Positions 23,400 through 33,059 of a stretch of 64,000 bases of DNA are shown here, in pieces (the stretch's first letter is position 1; every line of letters begins with the position of its first letter). The position numbers and the translations under genes were made by a program. The stretch lies in the NCBI GenBank assembly GCA_944472155.2, contig OX235273.1, positions 7,785,204 to 7,849,203 on the forward strand, given 5' to 3'. Under the pieces are notes generated by a model. It saw only the letters and a program-made list of their open reading frames with translations, did not search any database and was not told where the DNA came from. Source of the stretch: Trichobilharzia szidati. Its lineage: Eukaryota; Platyhelminthes; Trematoda; Strigeidida; Schistosomatidae.

Positions 23400-24760
23400 C
23401 TTAAAAGCGTGATCTGGGTGAAATTTGCTACTTAGTTGGTGAATAGCGTTGATATTTCAGCTATGATAACGACAGGTGCCGTTGTAAAAAAGAAAGACCG
23501 AGGAGGCTGGAAGGAATGTTTATTTGGTGAAATGTATTGTACATAGCTAAATTTGGTATACTATATTTTCAACCCGCCATTTGCACATCATTTACCAAAT
23601 CCTTGACGAATTGGTCGAATATCGTCACATTAGATAGCTTCTTGGATTCTGCATCATATGGCAAAATTCTTTTCATTGTTCTCTTCTTCGATTGCTCTTT
23701 CCAGTGTGCGAAACATATTGTTACTCTTCTGAATTCGTTTCTGGTATACTACTTATATCGGATTATAAGTAGCATTCACCAGACCGTTTACCAACGACTA
23801 GCACGCGTTCAGGGTTATTGGAGCGTTCGCATTCCTCGGACGTTATTGTTAAACTTCACCGAAAAAAGACAGGCTTTAAGTGATCTTGAGTCATTCCACG
23901 AAGTCAACAAGTTCATACGAACTCATCATCTCAAAGTTTTGGTTATTGGACCTGGTCCCATAAGGGAGGGATTTTCAAAACTTGCGTTACTTTCAATGAT
24001 AGTAGGTTGCACGTGGTTTGGCAATTTCTAGGATATGTGTGAGTTAAAATTACTCTATATTTATATGGATTAATACTGAAAGTGATGATGTTAAATATTT
24101 AAATGCTACTCATAAGGTTTTATAGCATAATGACATCTTCTTAGACGTTTTCTCGACCCTAGGTTAATGTTTATGTCGCGTTTATTTATATCTAACGAAG
24201 AAACAAGCATCAGTGTGCATTTTGCAGTCTACGGTGTGTTATTTTCAGTTTATCGTTACATTGTCTGACTTTAACCTGTACTCGTTATATTATTAGGCAG
24301 TTAAATAATGAAAATCGCACTTTTGCTTGTATTCTGTGTCAGTACATTCTATCATCCTCATGTTATATTTATTTCTCAACAACTATTTGTATTTCCACCT
24401 AGTTAACAATTAACTTTACTTATTTCGTTTTACCTGGTAGTACTACCTTGTTGTCCTAACGCATCATCCAGTGGTTCAGAGTCGAGTGATAACACCAATA
24501 AGACACAATCTGAATGTTTAAATAGTAATAGGTAACCGTCTAAAATGCATAAAAGTGTTATAGGCATCCTGACTAGAAAAATTCGTAGGCAGGCACCGTT
24601 AATTTTTCAGTGGACCACTCATTAAACGTCAAATTGCATCACTTTATGTGACGTATAATTCAGTGTATGTGATATATTCCAATGCAAATACCTTGGAATA
24701 TATTTGTTTGTATATAATCTCTCTTGTTAAATTTTATATGATAACATTAAAAATAAGACG
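23400..24760. other. No gene recognised; one unassigned ORF
   Basis: A 164-codon plus-strand ORF (23,537-24,031) has no recognisable motif; its first half is hydrophobic and AT-driven. It is longer than most chance ORFs here, so it could be a decayed exon or element, but nothing supports a product. The rest is AT-rich. Confidence 0.35.
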
Positions 24761-24769
24761 TCGGTTGCT

Positions 24770-25060
24770 AAATAAGGAAAAAGTAATCGATACGGTTGTG
24801 AAGCTACATTGATTGAGAATGTTCAAACACGTGTCACACATGTGAAGCCATCGCCTTCCTCATCAAGCAATGTTAGCTGATATAAGATTCAGATGGAGAA
24901 TAATTTCGGATCTATCCATGAAGTTTCTAACTGTTGGTTTCAGACATATAAGGAGGTGTAGACTACCTGACTGGGATCCTCACAAGGCTAAGTAGTAGTG
25001 ACTGGAGATTGTTGTAGATAGGTCGTTAAATCATTTTCAACGGTACAAATGCATTTACTT
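24770..25060 (+). pseudogene. RTE/SR2-like LINE, C-terminal/3' UTR fragment
   Basis: Matches the 34,650-34,900 copy with many substitutions: AAGCCATCGCCTTCCTCATC, AGCTGATATAAGATTCAGATGGA, and AGGAGGTGTAGACTACCTGACTGGG followed by TCCTCA. Stops and frameshifts are frequent. Confidence 0.65.
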
Positions 25061-25149
25061 CTCGTAGTCTCTCATTATTCTTACTCCCGTACTCTTCCCC
25101 TCATCATAGATTCAGATTTGTTGGCTTAGGATAGAAGGCTTAGAGTCTA

Positions 25150-25560
25150 TGTCAATCCTTTTCTAGTAAATTTCTGTGCTTAACCAAACGATTGTTGAAT
25201 GAATCAGTTGAGGTTGCAGACACCAGCTCTTCTGGGAGTTGGTTCCAGGTGTTTATGACTCGGTGTGAGAACCAGTACTCAACAGCAATATGATTTCTTC
25301 TTGGCTTTTGAACTCTCCTGCTATGTTGTATAAGGTATTCCGACCTGGTGGGAAGAAAAAAAAAGAAAATAGATCAGGTCCGTAGTCATTATTTGACATT
25401 TTAAACATTGTGATTAAATCTCCTCTCTGCCTACGGTATGATAGGGAGAAGAGGTTTAAATTGTCTAGTCATTCCTCGTATGATAAATTAGTCATGCCGA
25501 AAATCATACATGTTGTGTCATCGTCCGTTGTATCTTTTTCTGTACCTTTATGTACTATAT
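25150..25560 (-). pseudogene. CR1-type LINE reverse transcriptase, C-terminal fragment
   Basis: The minus strand encodes, with a stop and small gaps, the CR1 C-terminal pattern: MTNLSYEE, then LDNLNLFSLSYRRQRGDLI, then RNHIAVEYWFSHRVINTWNQ followed by LPEELVSATSTDSFNNRL. No catalytic core is present. It is similar in type to the 3,201-3,640 relic but not a close copy. Confidence 0.75.
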
Positions 25561-25599
25561 AGTGTTGCAACTTGAACTGCGGCGCTTTTGTGTGAAGTT

Positions 25600-26150
25600 G
25601 TACGTTGAATATTCAGTCAATCTGTAATATTCTAAAGTTGTCTGAAGGGTTGATTAAATTATAAATCGTCCATTTATTGCAATCGGTGCCATTTATTAGC
25701 TTGAATAAAGAAAATACGAACATATTTGCAGGATAATGCGAACTCGTTTTATTTCGTGGATTCTCTTCAACTGCGTGCATCCTAAACAATATCAATTGTA
25801 AGTTACAAAATGATGTCTGAACATACTTTTCTCACAGTGACTTCAACTTATAGACAGAAAGTATAGGCGACATATTTCCAAAATGGAATTATTCTCTACC
25901 ACAGTGCCTAATTTCTGTTCTTATATCAATGATGTCAGTAGACAAATTATACAGTGTTAAAAGAGTAACTGTTGATAAAATAATTAGACGAGGAGGAGAG
26001 CAGAGTTGGGATTTCGCTTGGATACATGGATAGACTAGAGGTTGGAGATGAATAATAAAGTAAAGTTATAAGATAGATAAAATAATGTAATTTAGTGGAT
26101 TTGGGAACTTAATAGTGAGTGAAAATCAAAGTCGAAATTAAGTGGAACGT
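25600..26150. other. No gene recognised
   Basis: AT-rich sequence. The 60-codon minus ORF at 25,613-25,795 has no recognisable motif and is treated as chance. Confidence 0.5.
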
Positions 26151-26159
26151 TATGCAACA

Positions 26160-26450
26160 GTACGAAAGCACATGAACAAAACAATTACAGTCCTCGGGAC
26201 CAATGGTTGGAAACAATTGGTGACATGGCTCAAAATCGTTCTCAGTGGCGCACATGTATCCAGTCCTTGTGACTTATGATTTCCAATTAAACTGTTTTGT
26301 TATTCGTTATTAGTATACCTTAGTCTCACACCTCTGTTTACTGTCTATATTATGCATTTCTTCTACTTTCTTCTCTTGCTTTGTGTGCTACATGGAGTGT
26401 TGCGACTTGAACTACCGCACATATGTGCAAAGTTCTATGTCGAAAACAGA
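26160..26450 (+). repeat. RTE/SR2-like LINE 3' UTR fragment
   Basis: Near-match to 34,890-35,160 and 27,740-28,000. Shared blocks are GGTTGGAAACAATTGGTGACATGGC, TCCTTGTGACTTATGATTTCCAA, CTACTTTCTTCTC, and GCACATATGTGCAAAGTTCTATGT. Non-coding tail of a plus-strand copy. Confidence 0.7.
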
Positions 26451-26685
26451 CAGATAGTGAGAGAATAGTTACACTATCTTTCTGTGTACAGAAGTTGGGT
26501 CGAAGCGTTTTGACAGCAATATCTTCCGTGAACCGAAGGAACAATCGTTTTATTTGAGTATTGATTACTTCGAAAGCCTGAATAATTTCCACTGTATGTC
26601 CCGTGTTGTCAGTTAAGTGTCTGACAGTTGCCAAATTTCGTGCCAACCACCTGGCCAGTTTATGGACACACTCTGAGGAGATCAA
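26440..26685 (-). pseudogene. Penelope-like element, C-terminal GIY-YIG endonuclease fragment
   Basis: Minus strand reads VRHLTDNTGHTVEIIQAFEV followed by INTQ, then LRFTEDIAVKTLRPNFCTQK. This matches the part after the GIY-YIG core of schistosome-type Penelope endonucleases and aligns by eye with HLIDTGHEVEVEKSIKIINK and FSEAISIKRLKPDLC in the 45-kb relic. The GIY and YIG motifs themselves are missing. Confidence 0.7.
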
Positions 26686-27154
26686 TGAATGCCATCACGC
26701 ACAGCGCGAGTCTTTGAGTGGCACCCGAATGGGAAGTGATGAGTTGGGTGTTAATCCGAGAGTGGCATGGAGGAGATAAAAGATTATTAGCGATCGTGCA
26801 GACAATTGAAAAATACTTCAGCGAACAGGATGAAATGGATGTGTGCTGTTGAGACCCCTATATTCCACTTGAAACCCAAGGGAGGTCACTGGTCTGAATC
26901 TTTCACCTTCGTCATCATCAACACAAAACTTTCTTGGAGAGACTCATTATTATTTATAACACATATCACCAAGTTGTATCACAAGAGGATGCACCAGTTA
27001 CAAAACCGCTGAATACCACAGAGTACTGGACAACTACTTCGTGCTAGTTTAGAAAATGTGGCAAGAGTTAATAATAGAAATACACAATTAAATGACCTTG
27101 AACCAACTAGTTAGATCGCTGAACATTACAAAACGATGCTTTTCGTTGCAAGTT

Positions 27155-27222
27155 TCACCCTGACTTAGGGTTAGGGCTAGAGTTAGGGTATGATTAGGTT
27201 TGGACTAGGGTTAGGGTGAAAT
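27155..27222 (+). repeat. Degenerate telomere-like TTAGGG tract
   Basis: Contains several TTAGGG and TTAGGGT/C units with variants in about 65 bp. It is in the opposite orientation to the CCCTAA tract at 23,235 and is followed directly by an RTE relic. Confidence 0.7.
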
Positions 27223-28140
27223 CTGCAGCAAAGACTGTGGACAACATCCATTTCTTCAGCCCCAACGAGTTTATCGCTGAAGATTCTCAGCACGGATACA
27301 GAAGGCTAGTTTCGCATATGCCAGTTTATGCCGTCTCTGGCGTAGACGTGATATCCGGCTGGTTGTTGATCAAAGGGCGTGTTTACTGCTCAACATCCCA
27401 TCTGTCGTGCTTTATGGCTGGCTGTGAGACCTGGCCATTGAGAGTGGAAGACATGAAGAGCCTAGTTAGCTGTCTTTGATAATAGGTGCCTGCATTCTAT
27501 CTCCCGTGTGAAGCGGCTAGGCATCGGTCGAGTGCTAGGTAAGGAGGGGAAGTCAATCTACGAAGCTGTGAAGCTACATCGAATGAGATTGATGGTTAGG
27601 ACATGTGTTACGTATGCCAAGTCATCGCCTTCCTCGATGGGCAATGCCAGCTGACATAGGGTCAGGCTGGAAAAGAGTGAGTCAGCCACGTAGGAACGTG
27701 TAGACTTCCTGGTTGGGGTCCTCGGGATGTTATAAACCAATGGGTGGAGGCAGTTAGTTGTATGGCTGGCTCAGAATCTTCGTCCTCAATGGCGCATATG
27801 CATCCACTCCTTGTGACTTATAATACCCAATGAAAGTATGTTGTTCTTCGTTATTACTATTTCTTTTGTCTCATATCCCTGTTTTGCATTTTTTTCTACT
27901 TTCTCTTGCTTTGTATGCTACATGGAGGATGTGTGGCGACTTGAACTGCTGCACATCGATGCAAAGTTCTATGTCGAAAAGACAGACAGAAATTTTAAAA
28001 AATGGCTTCATCAGTCAATGAAATGCACAACAGTTAGTTTAAGTTAGCTGTGTAGGAAGATGTAGGTTGGCTGCCTGACTGCCGTCCTCGGGATTGGTGA
28101 AAACCAATGGAGATTGGTGATGTGGCTGGCTCATTCATGA
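27216..28140 (+). pseudogene. RTE/SR2-like LINE, C-terminal region and 3' UTR (degenerate)
   Basis: The plus strand shows KGRVYCSTS then CETWPLRVEDMK, the CETWPLRAEDMKRL signature of the region behind the RT domain in schistosome RTE/SR2-type elements, then KLHRMRL-like and PRWAMPADI-like blocks in shifting frames. The 3' UTR (27,740-28,000) matches those at 26,160 and 34,890. A second partial 3' end follows at 28,000-28,140. Many frameshifts; not functional. Confidence 0.8.
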
Positions 28141-28190
28141 GGATTAAAGGGTTCTAAAATTGGCAGTCATACAAATTCTACCGAAGGATT

Positions 28191-28856
28191 TCAAGCCCAT
28201 TGAAAAAAATGATTAGAATGGTCTACATTTATAAGTACTCCTATTAAAAATTGGAACATGTTATTACAGCCTATAAAATGGATACACACTGTATAGTCCA
28301 TTTTTATTATGTATATATTATTATTCCCTTGGGTTCCGAGTGGAGCATAGGGGGCTTCAGCAACATATCTCCACTTTCTTCTATTTTCTTCCGTCCTCTT
28401 CAACTGGGTCCATAATTGCCCATAATCTCTCATATCCTCATCGCCACACGATCTCCTCCATGTCATCCTCGCACCGACAACCCACTCGTTGCTTCCCATA
28501 GGGATTCCACTCAAGCGGCAGCCTGCATTGCGCGCGATGTCACTCGACGGCCTCCTCAACGTATGCCTGGTCCATTTCCATTTCCTCTTACATATTTGTT
28601 GAGCGCTCGGTTCTTGGTTGGTTGGTTTGTTTCCTAGCCAGTCAGAGTTTCTTGTTGCTAATTCTTCCTGGTCATATCCATTCCATCTGCTCTCATAGAT
28701 TCCCAGCGCTTCTATACCATATTTTCTCATTTCTTTTTGGTTACCTGGGCAGCCTTTCCAGCTACCCTCGTACATCTGACGTACATTCCACGCCCCCATT
28801 CTTATTCTTGCTTTTATGGAGAGAAGACATCGGCTGGCTGACTGACTGGCTTTCAC
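28191..28856 (-). pseudogene. Internally deleted RTE-like LINE: endonuclease start fused to C-terminal region
   Basis: A single 221-codon frame on the minus strand. The N-terminal part reads IRMGAWNVRQMYEGS and EMRKYGIEALGIYESRWNG, the start of the RTE endonuclease domain (catalytic N in WNVR, E in ESRW). After about 75 codons it jumps to KWKWTRHTLRRPSSDIARNA and MTWRRSCGDEDMRDYGQLW, followed by ENRRKW, the far C-terminal region. The rest of the endonuclease and the whole RT are missing, but the frame stays open across the junction. The minus-strand 3' end carries the family's CCCAAGGGAATAATAA tail (28,315-28,335). Confidence 0.8.
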
Positions 28857-29367
28857 CAGCTCGCTGTGTCATTTCACCTCGCCGATTCCAGCGAAGAATT
28901 AGTTAGTTTTTTTACAGTTTTTGTATTTTTGATATTTTTCTTGTCCGTTGAAGTTTTTGTAGTAATTTGATAATCTTTTTTTGGGGGGGTCTGGTAGAGT
29001 CGCTAGCCCCATGGCCAACCCTCCCTCGTTGCCCGGACTTGAGACCGGCTAGAAAACTTGGCGAGGTTATTTTGTGTATATTTGCTGTATACTTTTCACC
29101 CAAAAGAATATAATTGGTTAGTTCAAGGTCATTTGACCATGGTATCTATTCATTATTATTGTTGGGATCTTTAGCAGTACTCACCTATGTTCCATCAGGT
29201 ATCTAATCCAGTACCTTCAGGTCAAGATGTTAGTCTGCTGATCGTTCAACTAGTCGAACAGAAAGTAATAGCTTATAAATTTTTCCAACTTCATGGTATG
29301 AACGTGCTAATGCCATGCTAATGTCGTTGACGAGTAGTAACTTGTGGGGTCATGGATGCACGTACTG

Positions 29368-29410
29368 CTGACGAGTCCAATATTGTGGGTGAAACAACTG
29401 TCCATTAATT
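29368..29410 (+). ncRNA. Hammerhead ribozyme-like motif with conserved core
   Basis: Reads GTACTG, CTGACGA, GTCC-loop-GGGT, GAAAC, AACTGTC in order. CUGANGA and GAAA are the invariant hammerhead core; stem II can pair with G-U wobbles, and GUC is a valid cleavage triplet. Stem I (GTACTG against CATTAA) is weak, so activity is uncertain. Compare the related motifs at 29,501, 40,660, 41,504 and 44,501. Confidence 0.55.
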
Positions 29411-29494
29411 TTCAAGTATTGGTTTTATAGGGATTTTGTTTGATTGGATGGAGGATTTCATCTAAATAAGCTGAAATCAGTTAGAGAACAATTA

Positions 29495-29660
29495 GCAACT
29501 GTTTTGTCACCCTAGTTTGGGACTCTTCAGCAGTACGCACCCACCGGGGTTCGAACCTAGGACCTTCTGGTTACAAGCCACTCACTGGAGCCTGATCCAA
29601 TGGCCAGTCCATGAATTCTAACTTCTGCCAATTCATGACATAGCGCAACCATTTCGCGCA
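29495..29660 (-). repeat. tRNA-like SINE copy with broken hammerhead motif
   Basis: The minus strand runs from a GGCAGAAGTTAGAATTCATGG block through a tRNA-like part (A-box-like GTGGCTTGTAACC, B box GGTTCGAACCCC) into GTACTG-CTGAAGA-GTCCC. The GAAA box after stem II is disrupted (GGGTGACAAAAC). The same order occurs at 40,640-40,870 and 44,430-44,720. It resembles the Sm-alpha-type SINEs of schistosomes, which are known to carry hammerheads. Confidence 0.7.
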
Positions 29661-29744
29661 ATGTCTTCTTCTCCGATGAGTTACCTCCTGCCTCCTATTG
29701 TTTGTTTTCATTGCTTTTCATTTTCTTATCAAATGTTTGTTATA

Positions 29745-29759
29745 TTCTAATATTTTTAG
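29745..29759 (+). promoter_or_regulatory. Possible 3' splice site before the RPA12 exon
   Basis: A T-rich tract ending in TTTTTAG precedes the first convincing coding sequence. If used, either an upstream exon or a trans-spliced leader joins here; trans-splicing is common in flukes. Sequence alone does not decide. Confidence 0.4.
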
Positions 29760-29806
29760 AAGACGAAAAAGAAGAAGAACAAAAACAAGAAAGTCGCCGA
29801 ATAATT

Positions 29807-30334
29807 ATGCTTGAAAGACATTCAAATCCACCAGTTGGCCTGGAACGTGTTCATCGATATTTTTGTTATGTTTGTGGTACTCTATTACCGCATAAACTAG
29901 AAGCGAATGATTCTTTAATTTGTCGAAAATGTAAAACATCGACATTTATGCGTTGGTTTAACAATATAGAGGCAAGTTTTAATACAGAGAGTAAATTAAA
30001 AAAGAATAACACAGTTGACGGGATCGATGTCCGTAATGATGGCGATGCCGAGGAATCAACGTGTTTATTTTTTCCATCAATGATAAAAGGGGCTAAAAAA
30101 ATTCTCAAATCTGAAATTGCCTTAAAACAAGCTTTAGAAGCACAACAATTTGAAAATGACACACCTCAGGCGGCGACAACCACATTTGATGGGCCAAGTA
30201 TACGTAAAGAATGCGCTTATTGTGGTAATGACAGGATGACTTATGTAACATTACAAACTCGTTCAGCAGATGAAGGACAAACTGTTATTTATACTTGTAC
30301 ACAATGTGCTAAAAAAGAGATTGAAAATACATGA
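29807..30334 (+). CDS. POLR1H: DNA-directed RNA polymerase I subunit RPA12
   Basis: Two zinc ribbons identify the small Pol I subunit (A12.2, ZNRD1). Counting from the ATG at 29,807 (175 aa), the N-terminal ribbon uses C20, C23, C39 and C42. The C-terminal TFIIS-like ribbon uses C136, C139, C164 and C167 and contains the near-invariant RSADEGQTV loop, whose Asp-Glu pair reaches the polymerase active centre during RNA cleavage. The protein supports rRNA transcription, proofreading and termination in the nucleolus. It is longer than the human protein (126 aa) because of an N-terminal tail and a linker insert (residues about 55-125). The frame is open further upstream to 29,702, but that part is AT-rich and hydrophobic; TATTTTTAG at 29,751-29,759 looks like a splice acceptor, so an upstream exon adding DEKEEEQKQESRRII is possible. 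A degenerate RTE element begins about 30 bases after the stop. Confidence 0.93.
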   Translation: MLERHSNPPVGLERVHRYFCYVCGTLLPHKLEANDSLICRKCKTSTFMRWFNNIEASFNTESKLKKNNTVDGIDVRNDGDAEESTCLFFPSMIKGAKKILKSEIALKQALEAQQFENDTPQAATTTFDGPSIRKECAYCGNDRMTYVTLQTRSADEGQTVIYTCTQCAKKEIENT

Positions 30335-30364
30335 ATTGTATATAAATATGTATGTTATTGACTC

Positions 30365-31620
30365 ATTTAGTCCCCAGAAGAGGAACATAGAGCTTCAGCT
30401 GGACGCACATCTCCATTATTATTATTATTATTGTTTCCTTTAACTCTTAGAGGAACATAGGGCTTCAGCCGTGCACGTCTCCATGGCGTTCAGTTCTCTG
30501 CTAGAGTCTTCACCTGGCTCCAAGTCTGCCCCCACACTTTTTCATCTCCTCTTCACATGACCTCCTCCAAGTCACCCTCGCACTGACGACCAACTCGCCG
30601 TTTCCCTTTCGCGTTCCACTCGAGTGATGGCTTGTCTAGTAATGTCACTTGATGCATTGTTTCCTCAGAGTATGACCAATCCATCTGCATTTCTTCCTAC
30701 CTATTTGTTGCACAATCGGTTCCTGGTTGGTTCGCTCATTGCCAGAGATCTCTGTTGCTGATCTTTTCTGGCCGGCCATCTGATCTTGAGTATTGAGCGA
30801 AGACAACTGTTAATGAAGGTCTGTAGTTTGTTTGAGATGCTCTTTATGACGCACTCGCCAAGTCTCTGATCCGTATAGTAGCACTGACTGACTTCACATT
30901 GGAGTTGAAAATCCGGATCTTACTTTTGATGCTGAGTGCTGTTGTCCTCTACACAGATTTGGGAGTAATGAAAGCTTGTCTTGCTTTGATATCCTCGTCA
31001 ATTCCGTCCGCCTGTAGTTGAAACGATGCTTCCCAGGTAGGTAAAGGAGGCTGTTTCTTTCAGGTTCCTTCCATTTATGCTGATTGTTGTCTGTTGTTGC
31101 TGTTGGTTGTGTTGCCCAGGAATCTCCATCACCTCTGTTTTCTCTATGTTCACCTGAGGTCCTATCTTCTCTGGATGCTTCTTCTTCTATCGCCAACTTG
31201 TTGCTTTTCGCTTACATATCTTCCAGTTTGTGGGAAATCAGACATATATCATCATCAGCGAAGTCTAGATCCTCCAAGTTTTTTTGTGTGAGTCCATTTT
31301 ATGCCTGTTTCCTCATTGCCCGCTGTTTGTCGCATTATCCAGTCTACTGGAATCAGGAAAATCATTGGCGATAGTAGGCAGTCAGGTTGTCTTACTCCTG
31401 TCTTCACTTCGAAGGATTCCGTTCGCTGTTCTCCGACAACATTTTCATCTGGCTTCACGTCTGTCCACATGCTTTCTTCTTCGCTTTGCATCAACCTCCT
31501 CTGCCTCTTCTTCCATGTTACTCTCGCACTGACCACCAACTAGCTCACCACTAACCATTCCATTTTCCACTCGAGCTATGGCCTGATTCGTTCTTTTCTG
31601 GTCATCTGATTTTTGAAAAA
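30365..31620 (-). pseudogene. RTE-like LINE, reverse transcriptase to 3' end (degenerate)
   Basis: The minus strand, across several frames, encodes TESFEVKTGVRQ then CLLSP (RT motif B region), MIFLIPVDWIMRQT, then RFADDDICLISHKLED (the FADD box with one extra Asp codon at about 31,245), and ends with CLRSILKIRWP and 3' sequence. The 3' end is marked by an (ATT)n run at 30,417-30,432 just behind the RPA12 gene. Endonuclease is absent. It is homologous to relics at 28,191, 39,790 and 41,645, all on the minus strand. Confidence 0.8.
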
Positions 31621-31684
31621 ACTTTTGGTGTATATCTCATGGAAAATTCTCACTGGGATATTTGGAAAATCAAAACAAGTGATT

Positions 31685-31830
31685 CAGTGAAGAGACTCTT
31701 TTCAACAAGAGAATTTATTATTAAGCAGTACAATCGTGTGTATATATATGGTTTTCCTTAAGAAATTATATGCAGTGAGGGAATCGAATCATAGGTGTGA
31801 ATACATTAAAAATAATAATAATAATAATAA
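31685..31830. repeat. Dispersed repeat G, copy 1
   Basis: Matches 41,885-42,005: GTACAATCGTRTRTATATATGG, TTAAGAAATTATATGCAGTG, AGGGAATCGAATCATAGGTG, then GTGAATACAT and an AAT run. The GAAGAGACTCTTTTC start also occurs at the outer edge of the giant inverted repeat near 43,163. Confidence 0.6.
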
Positions 31831-31836
31831 TAGTAG

Positions 31837-32136
31837 CGTAGCGACAGAAGACAAGGGCCAGGCAACAGATCGTTTATTAAGGAAAATCAACACATGTTTA
31901 TAGATTTTAATGTAGATTATTGTTAGTATAAAATGCAATCTTTCGATTGGTTGCTTCTCACAGAAAGTTAACCTTGCATCTCTTTGTGGCTGTGTCAGAT
32001 CATCCATATGCTAACTGTATCCGCCTACGCAAAGCCTTTGTTCTCCCTCATTTTCTCACCACCAATATTGGGGACATAAACATTGACGTCAATTACACTG
32101 TCTACCAACTTTGGCTAGCAGTCAGCTCTCACCACA
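31837..32136 (-). mobile_element. Solo LTR, first of a tandem pair
   Basis: Same family as 445-779. The minus strand starts TGTGGTGAGAGCTGACTGC and ends near GTCGCTACG. It has diverged from its neighbour and the terminal CA is lost. Confidence 0.7.
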
Positions 32137-32143
32137 ATAGCAG

Positions 32144-32468
32144 TGTAGCGATAGAAGACAAGGGTCAGGCAACAGATCGTTTATTGAGAAAATCAACAGA
32201 TATTTTTTATGTACATTATTATTCGTCTTCTGACTGGTTCTCTTCTTGCTGAAGTTTATTCTGTCATCTCTTTGTGACCCCGTTTCTTAGAAAGTCAGGC
32301 TATATATATCTGCGAATCGTACTTGCACACGTTAGGTCTGTTGTGATTGGTTGTTGAGTTCCTGAAGGTTAAGCTTTTTTATTGTTTTTTCTCATGACTC
32401 CGGTTCAGGACGTTACATTGATGTCAATTGTTGTTTACAATTTTGGCTTGCAGACAGCTCTCACCACA
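32144..32468 (-). mobile_element. Solo LTR, second of a tandem pair
   Basis: Begins seven bases after the first LTR, in the same orientation. It is closer to the LTR at 38,425 (shared TCTTAGAAAGTCAGGCTATA block) than to its neighbour, so the two came from different insertions or subfamilies rather than from one element's two ends. Confidence 0.7.
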
Positions 32469-32499
32469 GTAGTAGTAGTATGAAGTGCAATTCAACTTT

Positions 32500-32894
32500 G
32501 AGTGTTTGTGATTATAATCATGGTTTATTGTGAAATGATAAAACATTTAATGTCATATGTATATAGAACAATTCATAGGATGTCTAGAGCTAGGCATATT
32601 GGTCGTTCGACTCGAGCTTTGTCCAAGAGGGTGCAAGAACACTACCTTGCATGGTTACGAAGAGGTGGAAGTGGAGCTATAAGAACCACGATTATTGAAT
32701 ATCTGGTCGACACTGGTTACCCTATCTTTACAGCCTCCGTCTTTAAAGTTATCCTCAAGGTGAGAAACAATTTGCCCAAATCACTAGGTATCCGACTCAT
32801 CTGTATTGCTGAAGCCTTGGCTATCGAAACAGAAAAGCCATATCTCTCTGTATACAGAAAGTTTGTTCAACTCCTCCAACTTTCATGGTCTTAA
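32500..32894 (+). pseudogene. Penelope-like element, GIY-YIG endonuclease fragment
   Basis: Plus-strand frame with HIGRSTRALSKRVQEHY (YIG motif region with the catalytic-helix Arg and Glu pattern), RTTIIEYLVDTGYP, and IAEALAIETEKPYLSVYRKF, the order seen in Penelope GIY-YIG domains. The preceding CIY...C..C part is lost and replaced by unrelated codons, so this is a dead fragment. Its upstream 80 bp also match 42,000-42,110. Confidence 0.75.
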
Positions 32895-33059
32895 TCCCTC
32901 TATGCTAAAGTATGATAATCCCCAATCATATTTTGGCTCTACTTATTTTTCCGTTTTCTTTATTCAATTTGGTATACTCTTCCTTTATTACGTCAATTGT
33001 GTTACTATTATTGTTCTCACTTTGAATTGTTCGCGGTATTATCCCACTTGTCCCATTTA

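Noticed and set aside
23183..23404. Asn-Pro repeat protein
   Set aside because: The N-P pattern is a translation of the degenerate CCTAAC/CCTAAT telomere-like tract.
23537..24031. 164-codon ORF as a host gene
   Set aside because: No recognisable domain, AT-driven hydrophobic start, and surrounded by repeats; kept only as an unassigned note.
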